Below, one piece after another: positions 51,068-58,559 of a stretch of DNA of 64,000 bases; the first letter of the stretch is position 1; every line of letters begins with the position of its first letter. The translations under genes were made by a program, and so were the position numbers. The DNA is taken from positions 682,001 through 746,000 of the forward strand of contig NZ_BSYJ01000001.1 of assembly GCF_030270605.1 (NCBI RefSeq), given 5' to 3'. The notes below the pieces were generated by a model that was not told the DNA's origin, searched no databases, and saw only the letters and a program-made list of their open reading frames with translations. The DNA comes from Biformimicrobium ophioploci. Its GTDB lineage: Bacteria > Pseudomonadota > Gammaproteobacteria > Pseudomonadales > Cellvibrionaceae.

Positions 51068-51898
51068 TTACTCGACCATTGCCTTTTCGCTACGCTCCTC
51101 GGCACAGAGGATACGCACGAGACGGTCTGCCAGCGGCTTGCCAACCAGGCGCTCTGCTATGGGGTTGGCAGGGTCCAGGTGCACGATATTGCGGCGTACC
51201 AGGGTGTCGCGCTGCTTCAGGCGTGCGCGCGCCTCCGGGTCGGCCAGCGGGGCGGCGTTGCGCACCAGCTCCAGCCAGTAGTCAACATAAGCATGAACTT
51301 TTGGTTCTACCTTTTCGCGGTAGAAATCCAGCGGCACCACGCCGGCGAGGGCCAGTGGGGACAGGCTGGAACGGATGAACGGCATTGCCGGAACCAGTGG
51401 CTTGATACCAGCTTCGAACAGTTCCTGCTGCAGTTCCATGTAGATATCATTCAGTGGTGCCATGTACTTCTGCAGATAGTCCGGTTGACTCAGTACTTCG
51501 CAGCGCGGCATGGGATCGACATAGAAAAACGCATCCGGCAGCGTGCCGAAGGCCATACCCAGGTTGGGTACGTCGATCGAGTCATCGAGGTACACCGTCA
51601 GGTGGATGTTGGTGAAGGTATTCTGCGGGCGGCCGATATTTGAGTGGATCACCCAGTCCACAGGCGACAGGTCTCCGGTAAAGGTACGAATGCGGCCTAC
51701 CGCATTGCCATCCAGGTCGCTGAACTCCCGGATGTCCGCACAACGCATGTCTTCTTGCAGGGAAAGCGCGCTGCTGACCTTTTTCCATATCGCATCGCGG
51801 GTGGCCAGCACTGCGGCAAAGGTGGCGCTGGTATCGAGCTTGTCGTCGCCGTCGAGGTGGGCCACGAATTCCTTGGAAAGGTTCTGCTTCGCTTCCAT
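51068..51898 (-). CDS. RCCR-family protein
   Basis: 276 residues. NTFTNIHLTVYLDDSIDVPNLGMAFGTLPDAFFYVDPMPRCEVLSQPDYLQKYMAPLNDIYMEL matches the RCCR core (VDPMPRCE at 127-134). FIRSSLSPLA (174-183) and DPEARARLKQRDTLVRRNIVHLDPANPIAERLVG follow the RCCR C-terminal order (E-x-x-R-x-x-L-x-x-R-D). It lies 12 bases upstream of the lyase gene in the direction of transcription, so an RCCR-like enzyme and a C-C lyase share one operon. This links tetrapyrrole-type reduction to small-acid catabolism. Confidence 0.7.
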   Translation of the reverse strand: MEAKQNLSKEFVAHLDGDDKLDTSATFAAVLATRDAIWKKVSSALSLQEDMRCADIREFSDLDGNAVGRIRTFTGDLSPVDWVIHSNIGRPQNTFTNIHLTVYLDDSIDVPNLGMAFGTLPDAFFYVDPMPRCEVLSQPDYLQKYMAPLNDIYMELQQELFEAGIKPLVPAMPFIRSSLSPLALAGVVPLDFYREKVEPKVHAYVDYWLELVRNAAPLADPEARARLKQRDTLVRRNIVHLDPANPIAERLVGKPLADRLVRILCAEERSEKAMVE

Positions 51899-51913
51899 GT
51901 TCTAGTCTCTCGA

Positions 51914-51941
51914 TTGTTAGTTATCGATTGTTGTTTATCGA
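51914..51941. repeat. Two tandem 14-base repeats upstream of an RCCR-like gene
   Basis: TTGTTAGTTATCGA and TTGTTGTTTATCGA follow each other directly, 16-43 bases before the RCCR-like start. Each resembles a degenerate Fnr-type site (about 7 of 10). They could be tandem regulator sites or part of the promoter. Confidence 0.45.
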
Positions 51942-51998
51942 TCGTTTTTAACGACAGTTGCCTGCCAGGTTCTTACTGACAGGATTCGGCCACAAGCC

Positions 51999-53312
51999 TC
52001 AAGCCGGCACACCAACGGAATCCCGGCCTTCCCCGAGGCGTTTCCGCAGCCACAGGCTCCACAGGAATACCGCCAGGTTCAGTATGCCAAAAAGCACGAA
52101 GGGTGCACTGGGCGCGATCTTGGCAAACAGTATGCCGCCGCCGGAGGTGCCCACCAGGATGCCGAAGGCCCCGGCTACCCCGAACAGGCCGATGGTCGCG
52201 CCGCGACACTGCTCCGGGGCCTGCTGGCCCACCAGTGCCTGGCTGCTGACGAAGGCACTGATTTCTGCGATACCCATTACGAACAGCAGGCCAATCACCC
52301 AGCCTGCGGTCGGGTCAGAAATGGCAAATACCGCTCCGTAAACCACAGCCGCCAGGCCGCTGGCAATGGCCACGGCTGTGACGCGGCTGACCCTGTCGGC
52401 GATCTGCCCCATGAGCAGCGCGCCGATCAGTGCGCCGCCCACGACCGCGAGGGTGCGAGGCACCGCCAGCTGGAACATGGCTTCGCTCGCAGTCATGCCG
52501 AGCTCGCGGGTACCGTACTGCACCAGCCACAGCGAAATGAAGGCGCCGGTCACTGCCAGGTCACCGCGGGAAATAAAGGCTGCACCGTAGGAGAGCGCTG
52601 TTTGCGGGTCGCGCGCTGTGCGCAGGCCCTCGGTCAGGATCTGGCGAATGGATTCGCGGGTCTCTCTCGCCTTGCGCATCGCACCGGGCGCCAGGCCGTA
52701 CAGGGCCACGACCGCGGCACCCAGGCCCAGTGCTCCACCGATGGCAAAGGTCCACTGCTGCGCCGCCAGCTCATCGTAGCCGTTTGCGGTAAACACCCTC
52801 GGCAGGGTAGCGAGCAATGGTGGAATGAAGGCGCCCAGGGTGGCGGCCATGGCCTGCATGCCATTGGCGCGGCCGCGCGAGGATTCTTCGGCGTAGTCTG
52901 CGACAACCGTCACCATCATGCCGATCATTGCGGCACTGCCCACTGCGACCAGCAGCCGAAATAGCACCAGCTGGGTGATCGATTGCGCATGCGGGTAAAG
53001 TGCAAACGCTGCACCGGTCAGGGCAAGGCCAAAAACATAAACCGGGCGGCGGCCAATGCGGTCAGAAAGGGCGCCGGCCGTACCCAGCAGCAGGATGAAT
53101 ACCAGTTCCTGCAGGGCACTCAGGTAGCCGGTCAGCAGTGCCTGGGTGTCCTGGGCGATGCCCATCACATGCAACAGGCCGGGCTGCAGTACCGCCAGTG
53201 CGCCGGCATATCCGGAAGAAATAAATACAGCGAACAGGTAGGTGGCAAAGTGACGTCGGGCTATTTGTGGTGCCAGGGTGACGCCGAGCCAGGATTTATT
53301 CGTTGTTATCAT
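51999..53312 (-). CDS. MFS transporter (second copy)
   Basis: 437 residues from ATG 53310-53312 (AAGG at 8 bases); the frame extends to 53483 but that part is basic and not membrane-like. Twelve hydrophobic helices. GALSDRIGRRPVYVFGLALTGAAFALYPHA is the MFS signature loop and GQIADRVSRVTAV its second-half counterpart. It is clearly related to the MFS at 34558 (shared ...SRGRA.G.Q..., GLRTARDP..ALSYGA.F..RG) and, like it, sits near an NYC1/NOL-like SDR and a double nitrilase. The substrate is probably a pigment fragment, by context only. Confidence 0.88.
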   Translation of the reverse strand: MITTNKSWLGVTLAPQIARRHFATYLFAVFISSGYAGALAVLQPGLLHVMGIAQDTQALLTGYLSALQELVFILLLGTAGALSDRIGRRPVYVFGLALTGAAFALYPHAQSITQLVLFRLLVAVGSAAMIGMMVTVVADYAEESSRGRANGMQAMAATLGAFIPPLLATLPRVFTANGYDELAAQQWTFAIGGALGLGAAVVALYGLAPGAMRKARETRESIRQILTEGLRTARDPQTALSYGAAFISRGDLAVTGAFISLWLVQYGTRELGMTASEAMFQLAVPRTLAVVGGALIGALLMGQIADRVSRVTAVAIASGLAAVVYGAVFAISDPTAGWVIGLLFVMGIAEISAFVSSQALVGQQAPEQCRGATIGLFGVAGAFGILVGTSGGGILFAKIAPSAPFVLFGILNLAVFLWSLWLRKRLGEGRDSVGVPA

Positions 53313-53368
53313 TATTGTCGCCTTGTGTTTATGCCTGTGCTGCCTGTACTGAAGGAGTGGCAAGCACT

Positions 53369-54181
53369 TTAAAGTCCGTGCCGCGCAAACTGGTCTTCGC
53401 GAGCCCGGAACAGCCCGGCGAACATGCGCATGCCGATTCTGGAGCCGGTCAGCCAGCGGATCTTGGTGCCGCTGCGCTGGCATTCAAGGATTCGCCGGGC
53501 CAGGAATGGCGCCACCGTATCTACCTGATCCACCAGCTTGTTCATGAATTTGCGAGAACGCGCGAACCTGGCTGGATTTTCCCGCGCCTCGCGCACCACG
53601 GCTTCGGTAACGACCATGCCCGGCCGAATTTTGCCGACCACAATGCCGGAATCCTGCAGCTCTTTCTGCAGTGCATCGGTGAAGTAGTCCAGTGCGCGCT
53701 TGGTGCTGCCATAGATGCCCATACCCGGGAAGTGCTCGCCGTCGCTACCGCCGCCCAGCATATTGAATATCTTGCCGCCCTGAGTCTGGCCTTTCCGGGG
53801 CGCGCGCATGCCGGTCGCCGCCACGCGACAGCCGTTAATGGTGCCCTGGATATTGGTGGCGAGCATAGACTCGATCTCTTCCTGCGGCGTGTCGCAGATA
53901 GACCAGCCGGTGCGGGCGAGGCCGGCGTTGTTGATCCAGATATCGACGGGCCCGAATGTCTCTTCGGCGAAATCCCACAGCAGCTGTACCTGGCGCATGA
54001 CGCTGGTGTCGCAGGCGATGCCGGCACACCGCTCGGCCGGGGCCTGTAAGCGCTCGAGCGCGGTGCGTACCGACAGGTCGCTGCGACCGCTGATCGTTAC
54101 TGTGTGGCCGGCATCCAGGAACGCCCTGGCAAGGCCGAAACCGATGCCTTTGGTACTGCCGGTAATGACGATATTGGCCAT
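53369..54181 (-). CDS. SDR resembling chlorophyll(ide) b reductase (NYC1/NOL-like), second copy
   Basis: 270 residues from ATG 54179-54181; a GTG two codons upstream (54187) is also possible. NIVITGSTKGIGFGLARAFLDAGH, VDIWINNAG, and GGKIFNMLGGGSDGEHFPGMGIYGSTKRALDYFTDALQKEL...VGKIRPGMVVTEAVV share the NYC1/NOL-type N-x-x-G-x-G-S-D-G loop before Y-G-x-T-K. RILECQRSGTKIRWLTGSRIGMRMF closes like the first copy. Two diverged copies suggest two substrates or a heteromeric enzyme, as NYC1 and NOL form in plants. Confidence 0.73.
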   Translation of the reverse strand: MANIVITGSTKGIGFGLARAFLDAGHTVTISGRSDLSVRTALERLQAPAERCAGIACDTSVMRQVQLLWDFAEETFGPVDIWINNAGLARTGWSICDTPQEEIESMLATNIQGTINGCRVAATGMRAPRKGQTQGGKIFNMLGGGSDGEHFPGMGIYGSTKRALDYFTDALQKELQDSGIVVGKIRPGMVVTEAVVREARENPARFARSRKFMNKLVDQVDTVAPFLARRILECQRSGTKIRWLTGSRIGMRMFAGLFRAREDQFARHGL

Positions 54182-54246
54182 GCTCACCCCGCGCGACTGT
54201 GGTACCTGCAGACTCAGGTATCCGGAATAGGCTGAAGTGTAATAAA

Positions 54247-54262
54247 GTTATATCAATAGTAC
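54247..54262. promoter_or_regulatory. GntR-type operator GTTATA-TCAA-TAGTAC
   Basis: The left half-site is perfect and the right matches 4 of 6. It lies between the divergent SDR and second double nitrilase genes. Confidence 0.6.
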
Positions 54263-54311
54263 AATTCGCCGATCACTTTGGATTGACGTATATCAAACCG
54301 GGGAAAATCCA

Positions 54312-56003
54312 TTGGAAATGTTGAGAGTCGCCGCGCTGCAATTTGCCACCGGCAGCTGTGCGGAAGAAAACCTGGCCACCTGCCTGCGCATGATCGATGC
54401 AGCCGCGGTGCAGGGCGCAAAGCTGCTGGTACTGCCGGAATTCTGTAATCATATTTCCTGGTATCGTGACCAGGCACACGCCTGGCAGGAAGCTCTGGAA
54501 CCGGAGGGCGGATTCCTGCAGGCGATTGCCGCGCGCGCCCTGCGCCACCGCATACATATCCTGATCAACGTTTCCCTGCGCCGCCGGCACCCGGCCATCA
54601 GTGTCACTTCCATTCTCTACGGCCCCGATGGCACGTGCCTCGGAGAAGCCGACAAGCAGGGCCTGATGGGGCATGAGAACGATTTCTTTGTGCCGGCCAA
54701 GGAGGCCGGGAAGGTAATCGATACCGGTATTGGCCGCATCGGGATCTTCGCCTGCCGTGACGGCATCAGCTTCGAGCCGGCGCGGCGCCTGGCGCTTATG
54801 GGGGCAGACCTGTTGTGCAACTCCCTCAATTCGTTCGCGTTTGATGAGGCCAGCCTTCATGTGCCGGCGCGGGCTGCGGAGAATCGCCTGTACCTGGTGG
54901 CGGCGAACAAGGTGGGGCCGCTGGTGCCGGGAGAGGAGCTGGGCATGGTCAGCAGGTTGACCGCCATTCCACAGGCGCTGTTGTACGGTGCGGGTGAGAG
55001 CCAGGTGGTACAGCCGGATGGCCGTGCGCTCAGACGGGCGCCGCGCGCACAGGAGGCGGTGCTGATTGCGGACCTGCCGCCAGCCGCGGAACGGCGCCGC
55101 CTGCGGGGTGCAGGCTTGTTGCCACGGCGCCCCGAGATTTACCGGTCGCTCTTGCAGGCGCCGCTGCAGGCCAATGGCGAAAGCGCAACGCGCACAGCAG
55201 AAGCGATCGAAGTGGCGCTGGTGCGTCCGCTGGGAGAGGGCCGCGCAGCACTGGCGCATGTGGAAGAACTTCTGCAGCAGTTGCCGGCGAGTACGCAGCT
55301 GGCGTTGCTGCCAGAGCGTTTTGCGCAGACTGGTGAACATCCGGTTGCGGCTGCGGTGATTCGTGAGCGCCTGCAGGCCATCTGTCAGGCGCGGAATCTA
55401 CAGGTCTGCACCAGCCTGGTGGAAGGCGATGCTCACGTGGGGGTGTTGCTGGATGGCAGCGGGGTACGCCTGCAGCAGCCGCAATTGCATGTCGAGCGGG
55501 GCTGCGGCGACGCACTGCTGACAGCAGAACTGGAGTGGGGCCGCGTTGCGATACTGGTGGGTGACGACTGCCTTTCCCCGGAGCTGGCGAAGATGGCGGC
55601 GCTGGCCGGTGCCCACTGCCTGTTGCTGCCGTGCGCGGCGCCGGACACTCGTGTGGCCCGGGGAGCCGCCAATGGCACGCTGGACCTGGCGCTGCTGCTC
55701 GCGGCCCGGGCCGCGGAGAATCGCCTGTGTCTCGCTGCGTGTGCGGGTTCCGCCGAAGGCATGTTGGCAACACTGGAGCGCGAGTTCACCCTGATGTCGC
55801 CGTGGCCGTCGCGTCGATTTGACGGCAATATCAATGCGCCGCTGCGTACGCCGCAATCCGGTGAAACTACCCTCCAGGTCCTGCATCCGCGAGCGGCAGA
55901 GAACAAAATGATCTCCGCCAATACGGATCTACTGCGCGATCGGCCGCTGCAGTCCTGTGCGGCACTGCTGCGGAGGGAAGAAGAAATTGCCTGTGCAGAT
56001 TGA
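54312..56003 (+). CDS. Nitrilase-superfamily protein with two tandem CN-hydrolase domains (second copy)
   Basis: 563 residues. The start is TTG 54312 by SD spacing (GGGGA 7 bases upstream); ATG 54318 is the alternative. Domain 1 triad is E43 (LPEFCNH), K115 (EADKQGLMGHEND) and C148 (IFACRDG). Domain 2 (about 295-540) has lost it, reading LVGDDCLSPELAKMAA where the catalytic loop should be and AARAAENRLCLAACAG after it. It is homologous along its whole length to 36046-37794, so the fusion predates the duplication. The substrate is probably an amide. It overlaps the next gene by 17 bases. Confidence 0.88.
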   Translation: MEMLRVAALQFATGSCAEENLATCLRMIDAAAVQGAKLLVLPEFCNHISWYRDQAHAWQEALEPEGGFLQAIAARALRHRIHILINVSLRRRHPAISVTSILYGPDGTCLGEADKQGLMGHENDFFVPAKEAGKVIDTGIGRIGIFACRDGISFEPARRLALMGADLLCNSLNSFAFDEASLHVPARAAENRLYLVAANKVGPLVPGEELGMVSRLTAIPQALLYGAGESQVVQPDGRALRRAPRAQEAVLIADLPPAAERRRLRGAGLLPRRPEIYRSLLQAPLQANGESATRTAEAIEVALVRPLGEGRAALAHVEELLQQLPASTQLALLPERFAQTGEHPVAAAVIRERLQAICQARNLQVCTSLVEGDAHVGVLLDGSGVRLQQPQLHVERGCGDALLTAELEWGRVAILVGDDCLSPELAKMAALAGAHCLLLPCAAPDTRVARGAANGTLDLALLLAARAAENRLCLAACAGSAEGMLATLEREFTLMSPWPSRRFDGNINAPLRTPQSGETTLQVLHPRAAENKMISANTDLLRDRPLQSCAALLRREEEIACAD

Positions 56004-56766
56004 CGCTCGCCCAAAAGATGAATGCTTGCCTGCTGTGGCCGGGTCACCGCTGGCTGGGGGGCGCTACTCATATCTGTGCGAGGGTGAACTGGTGCCGGTC
56101 AAAGAGCACTGGCAGCTGTGGCGCCAGGGGCAGGCGTTTGTGATACAGAGCGAGCGCTGGATCGAGCCGCTACAGGCCAGTATCGCAGTACAGGCGGTAT
56201 TCAGGGGGCAACAGCTGCGGGTTTGCCTGACGCGTTGGCTGGAAGGCCCGGGGGGGCAGGCCAGCGCCAGTAGCCTGTACCGGGACACAGAAGGTGGCCT
56301 GTACCGCTGGCGCAGTCGCGGGCAACCGGCCAGCAGTGTGCGGAGCAGGCATGCCCATTATTTTCCGCTTTTACGTATTTTTGCCGGCTACCTGCTGACG
56401 CGGCTCGCACAAGATGGAAAAAAGGAAAGTGAGGTGCTGGTGCCGTGGATTGAGCAGCCGCAGGAACGAACGCGCCTGTTCAGTCCGGATTTTTCCCGGC
56501 GCCGGGTGAGTTTGGGTGAGAGCGGTCCCTGGCGGGGTGAAGGGGCGCAGCATGCGGACAGTGTGCTGTATCACGGCGGCCAGTATCAGGACGGCAGCCG
56601 CTACTGGCTCAACTGTGGTTTATTGCTCGGTTACGACTGGTCCCAGGCCGGGCGGCAGTGGCAGGTGCGACTTGAAGATTATCGTGGCCACTGGCCGGGT
56701 GCCGAGCTGTGGCAACAGCGGTTCGGCGTTACCGGCCGGAAGTTGGACGCTGAGCAGGCGCCCTAA
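55987..56766 (+). CDS. Uncharacterised protein coupled to the second double nitrilase
   Basis: 259 residues from TTG 55987, chosen because GGAGGG lies 9 bases upstream within the nitrilase gene; GTG 55993 is possible. No signal peptide; rich in Trp, Gln and Arg. Segments such as LVPVKEHWQLWRQGQAFVIQSERWIEPLQASIAVQAVF and SVLYHGGQYQDGSRYWLNCGLLLGYDWSQAGRQWQVRLEDY suggest a beta-barrel. I do not recognise the family; a distant relation to the DUF3108-like protein at 16077 is conceivable. Convergent with the GntR gene, overlapping its stop by 4 bases. Confidence 0.65.
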   Translation: MPVQIDARPKDECLPAVAGSPLAGGRYSYLCEGELVPVKEHWQLWRQGQAFVIQSERWIEPLQASIAVQAVFRGQQLRVCLTRWLEGPGGQASASSLYRDTEGGLYRWRSRGQPASSVRSRHAHYFPLLRIFAGYLLTRLAQDGKKESEVLVPWIEQPQERTRLFSPDFSRRRVSLGESGPWRGEGAQHADSVLYHGGQYQDGSRYWLNCGLLLGYDWSQAGRQWQVRLEDYRGHWPGAELWQQRFGVTGRKLDAEQAP

Positions 56767-57545
56767 ATTTCATCCGCTTTCAGGTCCATCTGGTACTTGA
56801 AGCGGTCCGGGTGGTAGAGCACGTGCATATAGTCCACCAGCTTCTCGTTGCCATTGACCTTGTTGTAGGAGTAGCGGGTCAGGCTGAGCAGGGCAGCACC
56901 AACCGGGATGTCCAGTTCACGTGCGACATCCGGCGTTGCGGACTCCGCGCTCAGGGTCTGGGTCACATGGGTAATCTCGAGGCCGTGCGCGCGGAAGATC
57001 TCCAGGCGCGGGCGTGTGGCGAACTGGCGCGCGGAAATATTTTTCTTGAGGCCCGCGGTCCAGCTGACGTAGTAAGCAAACGGTGCGCCGTCGCGGAAGC
57101 GGGTGCGTTCGAGTAGCAGCGCGGTTTCACCGGCATCGAGGCCGAGCTCTTCGCGCACTTCTGCCGGCGGTTGCAAGCGCGAACAGGTGCGTACCTTTAC
57201 GTCCGAGTGCCGCGCCATACTCTCGATTTCCTGCAGCATTGCGACAAGCGGTGCCTTTACCGGCTGCTGGCGGTACTCGTATGTGACATGGGTGCCCTTG
57301 CCGCGCCGGCGCTCGACCAGGTCTTCCGCGGCCAGCTCATCCATGGCGCGCTTGGCGGTAATCCGGGATACGCCGAAAGCGTCGGCCAGCTGTAATTCCG
57401 TCGGCATCTGCGCGCCGATTTCCAGGGTGCCGTTCAGGATCGCACTTTTCAGCAGGGTGTAGAGCTGAAAATACAGGGGCGTGTGGGATTCCTCACTCAG
57501 GGATTCCAGTTGTTGTTTGCTGAACAGCTTGGTCACGGCTTCCAT
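56763..57545 (-). CDS. GntR/HutC-family transcriptional regulator
   Basis: 260 residues from ATG 57543-57545 (GAGG at 9 bases; the frame is open to 57569). The N-terminal winged HTH (about 25-90) is HTPLYFQLYTLLKSAILNGTLEIGAQMPTELQLADAFGVSRITAKRAMDELAAEDLVERRRGKGTHV. The C-terminal UTRA/chorismate-lyase-like effector domain (about 105-250) includes LLLERTRFRDGAPFAYYVSWTAGLKKNI and LLSLTRYSYNKVNGNEKLVDYMHVLYHPDRFKYQMDL. Members are usually repressors released by a pathway metabolite. It is the only GntR protein in the window and the likely reader of the repeated GTTATA-N4-TATAAC sites. Confidence 0.92.
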   Translation of the reverse strand: MEAVTKLFSKQQLESLSEESHTPLYFQLYTLLKSAILNGTLEIGAQMPTELQLADAFGVSRITAKRAMDELAAEDLVERRRGKGTHVTYEYRQQPVKAPLVAMLQEIESMARHSDVKVRTCSRLQPPAEVREELGLDAGETALLLERTRFRDGAPFAYYVSWTAGLKKNISARQFATRPRLEIFRAHGLEITHVTQTLSAESATPDVARELDIPVGAALLSLTRYSYNKVNGNEKLVDYMHVLYHPDRFKYQMDLKADEI

Positions 57546-57580
57546 TCGATGCATCCTCAAGGCCGCCAAAAAGGCCTAAT

Positions 57581-57598
57581 GATATATCTTTTTAGGAC
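57581..57598. promoter_or_regulatory. Possible autoregulatory GntR-type site
   Basis: GATATA-N6-TAGGAC lies 36-53 bases upstream of the GntR start. It is a poorer match with a 6-base spacer. Its position suggests autoregulation; low certainty. Confidence 0.35.
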
Positions 57599-57623
57599 AA
57601 ATGCCAGATCAGGTGCTGGTTGC

Positions 57624-58559
57624 TCAGGCCTCGGCCGCAGCGCAGTGCTGCAGGAGTTCCGTCGCCGGTGCACTGAAGACTTCTGCTTTGTCACTGACGT
57701 AAGCCAGCACCCGCTCCAGATAACCGATGCGGTGTGGCTGGCCGAGCATCCACGGGTGGATATTCAGCGCCAGGATGCGTCCGCCCTGTTCCCGGGACTC
57801 CGCCAGCAACAGGTCACAGGCATCTTCCAGTTGCTCTGCATAAGAGCGTTCGGAGTGCAGGTTATTGCGCAGGATGAACTGGTCCTCGAGTTCGGTGGAG
57901 AGCGGCATGGCCCACAGGTCGCCGGACGCCGTGCGGAAGCGATAGGGCATGTCGTCATTGACCCAGTCGCAGAAATACTCGATGCCCCGCTGCGCCAGCA
58001 GTGCCGGCGTGTTTTCGCTGTGGATCTTGCCGGGGCTGAGCCAGCCACGCACGGCCTGCCCGGTTGCTTCGCGCAGTGTATCGATGCTGCGCTCGACCAG
58101 TTCGCGCTCCATCTCAACAGGTTGGCCGCCGTAGTGCGGGCTGTCCATGTTCCAGCCATGCGCAATAATTTCATCGCCGCGTTCGCGTAGCAGGTGTAGC
58201 AGGTAGGGCGCGCGCTCGGCCAGCTCCGCGTTCACCGCAAATGTCGGCCGCACCTTGTAGCGATCGAGCGCGCGCAGGATACGGAAAATGCCCACCCGGT
58301 TGCCATAGTCGCGCAGGGAGAAGTGGCGCAGGTCCGGATAGGGCATGGTCATGCCGGCGGCCGGCGGGAAAGGCTTGCCGCGCTGGTTGAGCGGGAAAAA
58401 CTGCAGGCTGACATTGACCCACAGCGCCAGCTTGCCCTGCGGCCACTGTACCGGTTTACGCTGGCTGAGCATCTGCCAGTCGTAATGGTCGTGATCCATG
58501 CCGTATTGCCGCTGCGGGTATTGCAGGTGGGCCGGGTCCAGTTCGGAAAAGTCAGGCAT
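57624..58559 (-). CDS. Polysaccharide deacetylase-fold hydrolase (PuuE/cyclic imidase-like), first copy
   Basis: 311 residues from ATG 58557-58559, overlapping the next upstream gene's stop by 8 bases; the longer frame is rejected. KLALWVNVSLQFFPLNQRGKPFP, FSLRDYGNRVGIFRILRALDRYKVRPTFAVNAELAERAPYLLHLLRERGDEIIAHGWNMDSPHYGG and GWLSPGKIHSENTPALLAQRGIEYFCDWVNDDMPYR resemble the metal-dependent PuuE allantoinase and maleimide-hydrolysing imidase group rather than chitin deacetylases. No signal peptide, so it acts in the cytoplasm. A ring-opening C-N hydrolysis of a cyclic imide is the preferred guess. Confidence 0.82.
   Translation of the reverse strand: MPDFSELDPAHLQYPQRQYGMDHDHYDWQMLSQRKPVQWPQGKLALWVNVSLQFFPLNQRGKPFPPAAGMTMPYPDLRHFSLRDYGNRVGIFRILRALDRYKVRPTFAVNAELAERAPYLLHLLRERGDEIIAHGWNMDSPHYGGQPVEMERELVERSIDTLREATGQAVRGWLSPGKIHSENTPALLAQRGIEYFCDWVNDDMPYRFRTASGDLWAMPLSTELEDQFILRNNLHSERSYAEQLEDACDLLLAESREQGGRILALNIHPWMLGQPHRIGYLERVLAYVSDKAEVFSAPATELLQHCAAAEA

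Noticed and set aside
50435-51643. 402-codon plus-strand open frame
   Set aside because: It spans two well-supported minus-strand genes (isocitrate-lyase family and RCCR-like).
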